NCBI GenBank assembly: GCA_044359955.1
Contig: JBIKLF010000005.1
Coordinates: 1 to 64,000 of the forward strand
Length of the DNA: 64,000 nt
Direction: 5' to 3'
Source of the DNA: JACTMZ01 sp044359955
GTDB taxonomy: Bacteria > Verrucomicrobiota > Verrucomicrobiia > Chthoniobacterales > JACTMZ01
Shown here: positions 15,034 through 22,141 of the stretch, in pieces
Numbering within the stretch: position 1 is the first letter of the stretch
Layout: the number at the start of each line of letters is the position of its first letter
Made by a program: the position numbers and the translations under genes
The notes under the pieces: generated by a model
Told to the model about the DNA's origin: nothing
What the model saw: only the letters and a program-made list of their open reading frames with translations
Database searches by the model: none

Positions 15034-15552
15034 TTACTCTGGCGGTTGCCGTCCCTCGGCCGCAAACAACTCGCGCAGGAAATAGAGATCTCCCTGATCT
15101 TTGGGACGGATTGAGCGGCTTTTCATACGCCAGAGAAGGTCGGGATTGGCAAAAGGAATTTCTACGCCGTCGAGTTCTCGCACATGGATGTGTCCTTTGG
15201 CTTCCTCGTAGCTGATGCCGCTGGCTGTGGCCATCAGATCGACCAACACTTCGTCCGAAATGCGGACCACGGTGAACTTTGCCACATCTCCGGGGTCGAG
15301 TTCTCGGACCGCACCATCTGGCAGAGTGGCCAACGCCTCGAAAACTCTCACCTCGTTGTCAGCCGCGGGGTCGACGAGCAAATCGATATCACCGGTGGTT
15401 CGGGAATAACCAGCCTCGATGACGGCAAAGCCCCCCACCACGACATATTTTGCTCCCAAACGATTCAGCTCGCGGCAAAGCCCGACCACATCCTCACGTT
15501 GCGGAGGACGCGAAATCAACTTCTCGGCTTCGTCAGGTAGCTCATCATCCAT
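15034..15552 (-). CDS. Nucleotidyltransferase-fold protein (intact cassette)
   Basis: A 172-residue protein with the minimal nucleotidyltransferase signature: Val-Val-Gly-Gly-Phe-Ala-Val-Ile-Glu-Ala-Gly, then Arg-Thr-Thr-Gly-Asp-Ile-Asp-Leu-Leu-Val, giving the Gly-Gly helix and Asp-x-Asp metal site. A later Val-Asp-Leu-Met supplies the third acidic position. The C-terminal Leu-Leu-x-Met-Lys-x-x-Ser-x-Arg-x-Lys-Asp resembles AbiEii/DUF6036 proteins. It overlaps the upstream 72-residue gene by 37 bases, so the pair is translationally coupled. This is consistent with a toxin-antitoxin-type module, which is an inference. Confidence 0.75.
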   Translation of the reverse strand: MDDELPDEAEKLISRPPQREDVVGLCRELNRLGAKYVVVGGFAVIEAGYSRTTGDIDLLVDPAADNEVRVFEALATLPDGAVRELDPGDVAKFTVVRISDEVLVDLMATASGISYEEAKGHIHVRELDGVEIPFANPDLLWRMKSRSIRPKDQGDLYFLRELFAAEGRQPPE

Positions 15553-15734
15553 GCATCAGCCTCCTCAAAAGAGCGGAACTTGAAAACACCCTTGGGAAAA
15601 CGGCGCAAAGGAGCCTCCTCACGGATCCGGGCGAGCGACTCCTGGAGGCCGAACCCGTATTCCAAGGAGTCTTTGATCCGCCGCCGCCCCACGGTCTTGC
15701 CGATCTTTTCGTCGATGTTCACTACCGGGTGCAT
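15516..15734 (-). CDS. Small basic partner of the nucleotidyltransferase
   Basis: A 72-residue protein, mostly charged, with an Arg-Arg-Arg-Ile-Lys run and a C-terminal Phe-Arg-Ser-Phe-Glu-Glu-Ala-Asp-Ala-Trp segment often seen in small cassette proteins. No domain is recognised. Its 3' end overlaps the nucleotidyltransferase start by 37 bases. It could be the antitoxin of the pair; this rests on arrangement only. Confidence 0.6.
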   Translation of the reverse strand: MHPVVNIDEKIGKTVGRRRIKDSLEYGFGLQESLARIREEAPLRRFPKGVFKFRSFEEADAWMMSYLTKPRS

Positions 15735-15841
15735 CGGCCAAGAATAGACCCCCGGTTATGCACTGGCAACCACCCATCATCCCCCCTCTGTCCATCAGGT
15801 TTCAGCCTTCAAGTCTCCGCCCTCTCCCCCAAACTTCTCCC

Positions 15842-15869
15842 TTGCCCCACGCCGCTTTCCCGCTAGTAT
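15842..15869 (+). promoter_or_regulatory. Candidate sigma-70-type promoter for rpsO
   Basis: TTGCCC (15842-15847) and TAGTAT (15864-15869) are separated by 16 bases. Transcription would start about 8 bases before the rpsO ATG, giving an almost leaderless message. The motif match is moderate. Confidence 0.35.
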
Positions 15870-15884
15870 CCGAGTTTCGCATTT

Positions 15885-16136
15885 ATGACCAAGGAAGCCG
15901 TGAGCAGCGTGGCGCTGCATGATCAAGACACCGGGAGCGCGGACGTACAAGTCGCGCGCCTCACCCAGCGCATCAACCATTTGACCGAGCACCTGAAGGG
16001 GAACGCCAAGGACCATTCGTCCCGCCGCGGTCTCCTCAAGATGGTGGCCCGCCGCCGCAGCCTGCTCGACTACTTGAAAGACACGGCCGTCGAGCGCTAC
16101 TCCAAGCTCCTCGAGAGTCTCAATCTTCGCAAATAA
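15885..16136 (+). CDS. rpsO: 30S ribosomal protein S15
   Basis: An 83-residue S15 with the family core His-Asp-x-Asp-Thr-Gly-Ser-Ala-Asp-Val-Gln-Val-Ala, Asn-His-Leu-Thr-Glu-His-Leu and Asp-His-Ser-Ser-Arg-Arg-Gly-Leu. The last is the 16S rRNA-binding loop. It is a few residues shorter than E. coli S15 at the N-terminus. It binds the central domain of 16S rRNA early in 30S assembly. A terminator separates it from pnp, the classic rpsO-pnp neighbour. Confidence 0.95.
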   Translation: MTKEAVSSVALHDQDTGSADVQVARLTQRINHLTEHLKGNAKDHSSRRGLLKMVARRRSLLDYLKDTAVERYSKLLESLNLRK

Positions 16137-16144
16137 ACCAGACT

Positions 16145-16166
16145 GCCGCGCTCGCGGCGGTTTTTT
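16145..16166 (+). terminator. Rho-independent terminator after rpsO
   Basis: GCCGC-GCTC-GCGGC stem-loop, then GG and six T. It sits 8 bases after the rpsO stop. Confidence 0.8.
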
Positions 16167-16187
16167 GCCATCCATCAGAACGCACGT

Positions 16188-16266
16188 CCCCGTTATTCAT
16201 ACCCCAGCCTGGGCTTCAGGTCTCCCCTGTGGAGCCTTGCATCCTGTGCTTTGGGATGAAACGGGG
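16188..16266 (+). promoter_or_regulatory. Possible structured leader of pnp
   Basis: CCCCGTTATTCAT (16188-16200) is nearly complementary to ATGAAACGGGG (16256-16266), enclosing smaller hairpins around AGCCTGGGCT and 16225-16245. PNPase mRNAs are autoregulated through a leader stem in enterobacteria, so a similar role is plausible, but this stem is not the known one. Confidence 0.35.
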
Positions 16267-16302
16267 CCGGTGTTCACCAACCACAAACCCTAAATACATC
16301 CT

Positions 16303-18438
16303 ATGTCACACACCATCATCTCGGGCCCCGTCGGCCACCATGAGATCACCTTCGAAACCGGCAAAATTGCCAAACTCGCCGACGGCGCCGTCACTGTGCG
16401 CTCCGGCGACACCATCATCCTGGTCACCGCCGTCTCGGCGACCAAACTGCGCGAAGGCCAGGACTTCTTCCCGCTGACCGTCGATTACAAGGAAAAGGCG
16501 GCCGCGGCCGGCCAATTCCCCGGCGGCTACTTCAAGCGCGAAGGTCGCCCGAGCGAAAAGGAAATTCTCACCGCGCGGATGACCGACCGTCCGCTCCGCC
16601 CGCTCTTCCCGAAGGACTACTTCTTCGAGACGCAGATCATCACCATCATGCTCAGCGCCGACGGCGAGAACGACCCCGACATGCTCAGCATCAACGGCGC
16701 CTCCGCCGCGCTGACCGTCTCGGACATCCCGTTTGACGGCCCCATCGGCGCCGTCCGCATCGGCCGCGTCAACGGCGAATTCGTCATCAACCCGACCCAC
16801 GCCCAGCGTGAGCAGAGCGACCTCGACCTCGTTTACGTCGGCAAAGAGAACGAAGTCATCATGATCGAAGGCGCCTGCAACGAACTGCCCGAGGCCGATT
16901 TCAAAGCCGCCCTCGATTTCGCGCAGGAACCGGTGCGCAAACTCATCGCCATGCAGCGTGAGTTGGCCTCCAAATCGGCCAAGCCCAAGCGCGAATACCC
17001 GCCGCTCGCGGTGGACAACGGCATGCTCGAAATCGCCTACGCCGTAGCCGGCGACCGCATCGAGGCCGCCCTCTACACGTCAGGCAAAGTCGCCCGCTCC
17101 AAAGCGGTCGGCGCCCTGCGCGGCGAGGTCGAAGCCGCCATCAAGGCGAAATTCCCCGAGGCGACCCCGTTCGCCATCGGCCAAGCCTTCGACTACCTGC
17201 AGAAGAAAGCCTTCCGCATCAGCATCCTTGACCGCAAGGAACGCTGCGACGGACGCGGTCTGCACGACCTGCGCAAACTCGAAGCCGAAGTCGGCATGCT
17301 GCCCCGCGCCCACGGGTCCGCCCTCTTCCAGCGCGGTGAGACGCAGGCCATGGCCCTCGCGACCCTCGCCCCGGCCGACGAGGCGCAAAACCTCGACACC
17401 TACGCCGGCGGCGAAGCGACCAAGCGCTTCATCCTGCATTACAACTTCCCGCCGTTCAGCGTCGGTGAAGCCGGCCGCTTCGGCGGCATGAACCGCCGCG
17501 AAATCGGCCACGGCGCCCTCGCCGAGCGCTCCGTGCGTCCGGTCATCCCGCCGGAAAACGAATTCCCCTACGCCATCCGCGTGACCAGCGAAGTGATGGA
17601 GTCCAACGGCTCTACCTCCATGGCCAGCGTCTGCTCCGGCGTGCTCGCCCTCATGGACGCCGGTGTGCCGATCAAGCGGCCGGTGGCCGGCATTTCCGTC
17701 GGCCTGGTCAGTGAACACGACGAAAGCGGCGCGATGAAGCGTTACACCACGCTGACCGACATCCTCGGCTCCGAGGATCACTTCGGCGACATGGACTTCA
17801 AACTCTGCGGCACCTCACAAGGCGTCACCGGCTTCCAGCTCGACCTCAAGTTGCCCGGTCTGCCCCTCGACATCCTCAAGGCAGCGATCGACGAAGCAAC
17901 CGAGGCCCGCGGCAAAATCCTGGAGGTCATGAACGCGGCCCTCGCCTCGCACCGCACAGAAATGAGCCCGTATGCCCCGCGCATCGAAACGGTGAAGATC
18001 CCCGCCGATAAGATCGGCCTCCTCATCGGCCCCGGCGGCAAAACGATCAAAGGAATCGTCGCGGAGACCGGCGCCGAGATCAACATCGAGGACGACGGTT
18101 CCGTCCACATCTACTCGAGCAACGGCGACAGCCTGCGCCGGGCCAAGGAAATCATCACCGGCATGATCAAGGAAATCGAAGTCGGCGAGATGTATCAAGG
18201 CACCGTCGTCACGATCAAAGAATTCGGCTGCTTCGTTGAAGTCATGCCCGGCAAGGACGGCCTCGTCCACATCTCCGAGTTGGCCGACTTCCGCGTCAAC
18301 AAAGTGGAAGACGTGGTCAAAGTCGGCGACCAGATCTGGGTCAAATGCATCGGTGTCGACGACCGCGGCAAAGTCAAACTCAGCCGCCGCGCCGCGATGA
18401 AAGATCGCGACCAGGAAGCTGTTCCGGCCGACGCGTAA
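16303..18438 (+). CDS. pnp: Polyribonucleotide nucleotidyltransferase (PNPase)
   Basis: A 711-residue phosphorolytic 3'-5' exoribonuclease of the RNA degradosome. Two RNase PH domains are present (about 1-220 and 305-540) linked by the alpha-helical domain, with Phe-Phe-Pro-Leu-Thr-Val-Asp-Tyr and Lys-Arg-Glu-Gly-Arg-Pro in the first. The second carries Gly-Ser-Glu-Asp-His-Phe-Gly-Asp-Met-Asp-Phe-Lys. A KH domain follows with Ile-Gly-Pro-Gly-Gly-Lys-Thr-Ile, then an S1 domain with Gly-Cys-Phe-Val-Glu-Val and Gly-Leu-Val-His-Ile-Ser. It is full length and followed by a strong terminator. Confidence 0.97.
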   Translation: MSHTIISGPVGHHEITFETGKIAKLADGAVTVRSGDTIILVTAVSATKLREGQDFFPLTVDYKEKAAAAGQFPGGYFKREGRPSEKEILTARMTDRPLRPLFPKDYFFETQIITIMLSADGENDPDMLSINGASAALTVSDIPFDGPIGAVRIGRVNGEFVINPTHAQREQSDLDLVYVGKENEVIMIEGACNELPEADFKAALDFAQEPVRKLIAMQRELASKSAKPKREYPPLAVDNGMLEIAYAVAGDRIEAALYTSGKVARSKAVGALRGEVEAAIKAKFPEATPFAIGQAFDYLQKKAFRISILDRKERCDGRGLHDLRKLEAEVGMLPRAHGSALFQRGETQAMALATLAPADEAQNLDTYAGGEATKRFILHYNFPPFSVGEAGRFGGMNRREIGHGALAERSVRPVIPPENEFPYAIRVTSEVMESNGSTSMASVCSGVLALMDAGVPIKRPVAGISVGLVSEHDESGAMKRYTTLTDILGSEDHFGDMDFKLCGTSQGVTGFQLDLKLPGLPLDILKAAIDEATEARGKILEVMNAALASHRTEMSPYAPRIETVKIPADKIGLLIGPGGKTIKGIVAETGAEINIEDDGSVHIYSSNGDSLRRAKEIITGMIKEIEVGEMYQGTVVTIKEFGCFVEVMPGKDGLVHISELADFRVNKVEDVVKVGDQIWVKCIGVDDRGKVKLSRRAAMKDRDQEAVPADA

Positions 18439-18460
18439 GCGATCCGCCAACGAATCACAC

Positions 18461-18495
18461 GAAGGGCGTCCCGCGCGGGACGCCCTTCGCTCTTT
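18461..18495 (+). terminator. Strong terminator after pnp
   Basis: A perfect 14-base-arm palindrome GAAGGGCGTCCCGC / GCGGGACGCCCTTC followed by GCTCTTT. It starts 22 bases after the pnp stop. Confidence 0.75.
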
Positions 18496-18512
18496 CAGCC
18501 CACGGACATAAA

Positions 18513-18573
18513 GTAGAAGCGGCGTCCCCGCCGCTTAACCCCTCACCACAAGCGGCGAGGACGCCGCTTCTAC
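18513..18573. repeat. Twin-hairpin repeat, family A
   Basis: First half GTAGAAGCGGCGTCCCCGCC..., a short spacer, second half ending GGACGCCGCTTCTAC. Each half forms AAGCGGCG/CGCCGCTT and the outer GTAGAAGCGGCG arms pair with each other. Confidence 0.8.
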
Positions 18574-18659
18574 TTTCTCATTCCGCGAGGACGCCCTTTT
18601 TGCTTTCTTCCCTGCGAGACTTCGGGCCAAGCTGGATGTTCCCCTCCGACGCCCTCGCC

Positions 18660-18878
18660 ATGCCTGATCCGAAGAAAGCGCCGGCCAAGCCGAAACACGC
18701 CCTCGAAACCGAAGTCATCTGGGCGGTGATCGGCCTTTACCTTTTCATCGCGGGTGTTCTGCTCCTCATCCACCACCTGCAACCCGAAGGACAGGAAACC
18801 AAGACCTCATCGCCCTCGCCCAGCCACGCGGCGAAATACGGCGTCCCGGGCGGCGAGCCGCACACCATCCGGCCATGA
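18660..18878 (+). CDS. Small single-pass membrane protein upstream of corA
   Basis: A 72-residue protein: a Lys/Pro-rich cytoplasmic start, one transmembrane helix (about residues 18-40, Ile-Trp-Ala-Val-Ile-Gly-Leu-Tyr...), then a polar tail. Its stop overlaps the corA start (ATGA), so it is translationally coupled to the Mg transporter. No family is recognised; a CorA accessory or regulator is a reasonable guess from position only. An in-frame Met at 18636 is an alternative start. Confidence 0.6.
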   Translation: MPDPKKAPAKPKHALETEVIWAVIGLYLFIAGVLLLIHHLQPEGQETKTSSPSPSHAAKYGVPGGEPHTIRP

Positions 18879-19840
18879 TTACCGCCTTTTTTAAAGACAA
18901 CGGCACCTTCCGCTTCACCCGCGAAGTCCAATCCGCAGAGGAAATGCGCGGCGCCCTGTGGATCGATGTCCTCCGCCCCACCCCGGAAGAAAAAGACATC
19001 CTGCGCGCCGCCCTCAACATCGAACTCACGCTCCAGCATCCGACCATCTACCACGAGGACGATACGCTCTTCATGACCATGGGCCTGGTCAGCAAAGACG
19101 AGGAGAACGCCACGAGAGTCAACAAGCTTACCTTTATCCTCCACGAAGACTGCGTGGTCACCCTGCACGAGATCGAACTCATGCCCGTGGCCATCTTCGC
19201 CCAACGCATCCGTCGCAAAGCCCACCTCTACGACAATCCGCAAAAAATCCTCTGGGGCCTCCTCTTCGCCCTGAGCGAAACGGTGGCCGACCGGGTCGAA
19301 GCCGTCGGCACCGACCTCGAACAGCTCTCGAAAGTTATCGCGGAAATGCCGACCGAATTGGGCACCGGCAAGACCGGCACCATGACCGAGATCAGCGAAC
19401 TCCTGGCCGAACTCTCGCGCTACGAAGACTTCATCTCGCAGAGCGGCGAGAGCGTGCTGCAACTCGCGCGCGTCGTCCGCTACTTCAACGCCGAAGTCGA
19501 CGGCTTCACCGACGCCGAGTTGCAGGCCCGGGTCAACGAACTGGCCGCGGACGTTGCCGGGATCAAAGACCACCTCGCCTTCGAACATGACAAAGTGCGC
19601 TACCTGCAGCAGGCCTCCATGGGTATCCTGAACATGCAGCAGAACCAGATCGTCAAGGTCTTCACCATCCTCACCGCCGTCTTCCTCCCGCCCACCCTCG
19701 TTGGCACGATGTATGGGATGAATTTTTCCTATATGCCCGAACTATCCTGGAAGTGGGGCTTCCCCGTGACCATCCTGCTCACCTTCCTCTCCGCCATTCT
19801 TCCCCTCATCTACATCAAAAAGAAGCGCTGGCTGCGCTGA
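18875..19840 (+). CDS. corA: CorA-type Mg2+/Co2+ transporter
   Basis: A 321-residue CorA. A large cytoplasmic N-terminal domain (about 1-255) includes the long stalk helix, followed by two C-terminal transmembrane helices. The Gly-Met-Asn selectivity motif sits in Tyr-Gly-Met-Asn-Phe at the end of TM1, and there is a basic Lys-Lys-Lys-Arg C-terminal anchor. It works as a homopentameric Mg2+ channel. It overlaps the small membrane protein upstream and is 4 bases from the SUI1 gene downstream. Confidence 0.93.
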   Translation: MITAFFKDNGTFRFTREVQSAEEMRGALWIDVLRPTPEEKDILRAALNIELTLQHPTIYHEDDTLFMTMGLVSKDEENATRVNKLTFILHEDCVVTLHEIELMPVAIFAQRIRRKAHLYDNPQKILWGLLFALSETVADRVEAVGTDLEQLSKVIAEMPTELGTGKTGTMTEISELLAELSRYEDFISQSGESVLQLARVVRYFNAEVDGFTDAELQARVNELAADVAGIKDHLAFEHDKVRYLQQASMGILNMQQNQIVKVFTILTAVFLPPTLVGTMYGMNFSYMPELSWKWGFPVTILLTFLSAILPLIYIKKKRWLR

Positions 19841-19844
19841 TCAA

Positions 19845-20261
19845 GTGGCGCGGGAGAACAAACAGCGCATTGCTACGGATGCCGCACTGGAACTGCGGAC
19901 CAACCCCTTCGCCGCCCTCGAAATCCAAGGCCGCGAGCTACCCCCAGAAGGTAGGGACACGCGGCCCGCGTGTCCGCCACCAACCAAACGGCCGAGCGAG
20001 CCGCTCGGCCCTTCCCCCACCGAACGCCTCCTCCTCCGCCGCTCCACCGCCCACCGCGGCGGCAAAACCGTCCTCGTGCTCGAAGGATTTTCCACGGCCT
20101 GGACCAACCCGAAACTCGAAGCACTCCTCCACGATCTGAAAGCCTCCCTCGGCTGCGGCGGCACCGTCAAAGACCGCGCGCTCGAACTGCAAGGCGACCA
20201 ACCCGACCGCCTCATCCCCCTCCTCGAATCCCGCGGCTTCACCATCAAACGCGGTTGGTGA
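19845..20261 (+). CDS. SUI1/eIF1-like translation factor (YciH family) carrying an in-frame repeat
   Basis: A 138-residue protein with a C-terminal SUI1 domain (about residues 72-137): Gly-Lys-Thr-Val-Leu-Val-Leu-Glu-Gly, Leu-Lys-Ala-Ser-Leu-Gly-Cys-Gly-Gly-Thr-Val-Lys and Leu-Gln-Gly-Asp-Gln. These are the standard YciH/eIF1 motifs for binding near the ribosomal P site. The GTG start lies 4 bases after the corA stop. Residues 36-57 (Gly-Arg-Asp-Thr-Arg-Pro-Ala-Cys...) are encoded exactly by a 66-bp B-family repeat, forming a Pro-rich insert just before the SUI1 fold. The fold itself is intact, so the protein is probably functional. Confidence 0.85.
   Translation: MARENKQRIATDAALELRTNPFAALEIQGRELPPEGRDTRPACPPPTKRPSEPLGPSPTERLLLRRSTAHRGGKTVLVLEGFSTAWTNPKLEALLHDLKASLGCGGTVKDRALELQGDQPDRLIPLLESRGFTIKRGW
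19950..20015. repeat. 66-bp twin-hairpin repeat, family B, inside the SUI1 gene
   Basis: First half GGTAGGGACACGCGGCCCGC.. (26 bases), spacer of 14, second half GGCCGAGCGAGCCGCTCGG.. ending CCCTTCC (26 bases). Codon phase is identical to the copy in menC. Confidence 0.85.
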
Positions 20262-20263
20262 AA

Positions 20264-20333
20264 TGTAGCGTCGCCGTCCTAGGCGGCGGAGCCGAGTCTG
20301 CGAGACGGCCCTTGGGCAAACCCGCCGCTACAT
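20264..20333. repeat. GTAG-footed repeat, family D
   Basis: Starts TGTAGCGTCGCCGTCC and ends CCCGCCGCTACA; the outer TGTAGCG/CGCTACA arms pair. A middle block GGCGGAGCCGA..TCTGCGAGACGGCC is shared with 32521-32613. Confidence 0.7.
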
Positions 20334-20336
20334 ATG

Positions 20337-20373
20337 TCTCCACTCCGCGTTCTCCGCGCCCTCTGCGGTTTGA
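20337..20373. repeat. Family E fragment (CCGCAGAGG-type)
   Basis: CTCCGCGTTCTCCGCGCCC followed by TCTGCGGTTT. Similar low-complexity wording recurs at 20513-20546, 29448-29478, 32486-32516 and 33190-33210. Confidence 0.5.
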
Positions 20374-20434
20374 AAAACACCTCCGCCTGCTCGCCAGCCG
20401 TACAGACAGGGCGCACCTTCATCTTTTCCGAAAA

Positions 20435-20500
20435 GGTGGATCGCGATGTCGCTATCGCGATTACCTACTGAAACATCGCGCCGGGACGGCGCGATCCACC
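20435..20500. repeat. 66-bp twin-hairpin repeat, family C
   Basis: GGTGGATCGCGATGTCGC opens and GGCGCGATCCACC closes. The inner hairpins are ATCGCGAT..ATCGCGAT and ATCGCGCC..GGCGCGAT. Confidence 0.8.
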
Positions 20501-20560
20501 CTCCAATCCCTCAGCGCCCTCCGCGCCCTCCGCGGGGTGCAAAACCCCCGCCGTTAGCCG

Positions 20561-22087
20561 CTACGACTTCGCCAAACACTTCGTTCCCCACCCGCAAGGA
20601 CCGTAGCACTCGGGCTTGGAGAAGCTGTGCATCTGCGGGGCCGGCGGCACGTCGCCCGGTTCGAGTTTCACACTCTTCAGCGTGTCCTCGAGGCGGTTGA
20701 GCGTCTCGTCGAGCAATTCCTGCGGCACATTGAGGGCGGGCTCGATGCGGATGCTCTCCGCGCTGATCAAGGTCCCGGCGGTCAACACGCGGCGATGAAA
20801 CATGCCCTGCGCGACTTTGTAGCCAACGGTCGATGAAGGGAATTTCATGCCGATGAGCAAGCCCTGACCCGTCACCTCTTTCAAAACATCCGGATAACGC
20901 GCCTTCAACTCGTTGAGCTTGGCCATCATGTAATGGCCCTTGCGCGCGGCCTGGCCTGGCGTGTCCTCCTCGAACATCACCTCGATGGCGGCCAAGGCGG
21001 CCGCACAGGCGATCGGATTGCCACCCGTTGTCGTGGTGTGCATGAAGGGATTCGGTTCCATCACGCTCCAAATTTTCGCGGTGGAGAAAAAGCCACTGCA
21101 AGCCACCACGCCGCCGCCAAGGGCTTTGCCGAAGCACATGATGTCCGGCGTGATCCCCGAATGATCGACGCCGAAAAGTTTGCCCGTGCGGCCGAAACCG
21201 GTCTGCACCTCGTCGGCAATGAGAAGAACCTTGTAATGATCGCAGATCGCGCGGAGGCGCGGCAGGAAATCCGGCGGCGGCACAATAGCACCCGCCTCGC
21301 CCTGCACCGGTTCGATGATCACCGCGGCCATGCTGTCACCCACCATATGGGCCGCTTCGAGTTCCTTCTCCACCGCACAGGCGCAGCCATAGGGCACAAA
21401 ACGCACGCCTTCGAGCAGGGGCAGGAGAGGCTGGCGGAAGACCGCTTTGCCGGTCACGGACAACGACCCGAGCGTCTTTCCGTGGAAACCTTTCTGCATC
21501 GAAATGATGCCCTTCTTGCCGGTGTAGAGCTTCGCCAATTTCAGCGCCCCTTCGATCGCTTCGGTGCCGCTGTTGGCGAAGAATCCTTTTTGGATGTCCC
21601 CGGGCGTGATGTGCGCGATGACGCGGCCGAGTTGCGCGCGCAGCGGATCGAGCATTTCCTGGGAGTATTGCGGCGAGCGGTCGAGTTGCGCTTTGACCGC
21701 TTCGATGATTTTCGGATGACGCAGCCCGTAGCTGTAGAGCCCGAAGCCGCCGAGCATGTCGATGAACTCGCGCCCGAGGGCATCACGGATCAGCGAGCCC
21801 TGGCCCTCCCACTCGGTGAAGGCGAATTCACCGCCGAGGGTGGCCGACTTGCGGTGTTCGAGAAACCCCGCATTGATGTGCTGGGCAAAATTTTCCACCG
21901 TCTGCTCGGCAATCCGCTGCCGCGCCTCAAGCGAGATGTCCTTGGCCGGCTTCTTGACCAGATCAAGCATCCACCGCGCTTCCTCCAAGGCGTATTCGTG
22001 ATCGCGCAGATGCGGGGATTCCAAATGCTTGGATGAGACGTCAGCCGCACTCGTCGCGCGGGAAGGAGGTGTTTCCGACAAAGCCAT
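20561..22087 (-). CDS. Class III PLP-dependent aminotransferase (putrescine aminotransferase-like)
   Basis: A 508-residue fold-type I aminotransferase. The PLP-site motifs are visible: Ala-Asn-Ser-Gly-Thr-Glu-Ala for phosphate binding, Leu-Leu-Ile-Ala-Asp-Glu-Val-Gln-Thr-Gly-Phe-Gly-Arg-Thr-Gly and the Schiff-base Lys in Cys-Phe-Gly-Lys-Ala-Leu-Gly-Gly. His-Thr-Thr-Thr-Thr-Gly-Gly-Asn-Pro precedes the C-terminal domain. An N-terminal extension of about 70 residues and the overall pattern resemble putrescine--2-oxoglutarate aminotransferase (PatA/YgjG), but ornithine or 4-aminobutyrate are possible substrates. The Met at 22087 is chosen; 22105 is an alternative. Confidence 0.85.
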   Translation of the reverse strand: MALSETPPSRATSAADVSSKHLESPHLRDHEYALEEARWMLDLVKKPAKDISLEARQRIAEQTVENFAQHINAGFLEHRKSATLGGEFAFTEWEGQGSLIRDALGREFIDMLGGFGLYSYGLRHPKIIEAVKAQLDRSPQYSQEMLDPLRAQLGRVIAHITPGDIQKGFFANSGTEAIEGALKLAKLYTGKKGIISMQKGFHGKTLGSLSVTGKAVFRQPLLPLLEGVRFVPYGCACAVEKELEAAHMVGDSMAAVIIEPVQGEAGAIVPPPDFLPRLRAICDHYKVLLIADEVQTGFGRTGKLFGVDHSGITPDIMCFGKALGGGVVACSGFFSTAKIWSVMEPNPFMHTTTTGGNPIACAAALAAIEVMFEEDTPGQAARKGHYMMAKLNELKARYPDVLKEVTGQGLLIGMKFPSSTVGYKVAQGMFHRRVLTAGTLISAESIRIEPALNVPQELLDETLNRLEDTLKSVKLEPGDVPPAPQMHSFSKPECYGPCGWGTKCLAKS

Positions 22088-22141
22088 GATGCTTTCAATA
22101 AACAACGGCCCACGCGGTCCCGCAAGGTGATTCGGGCTTGG

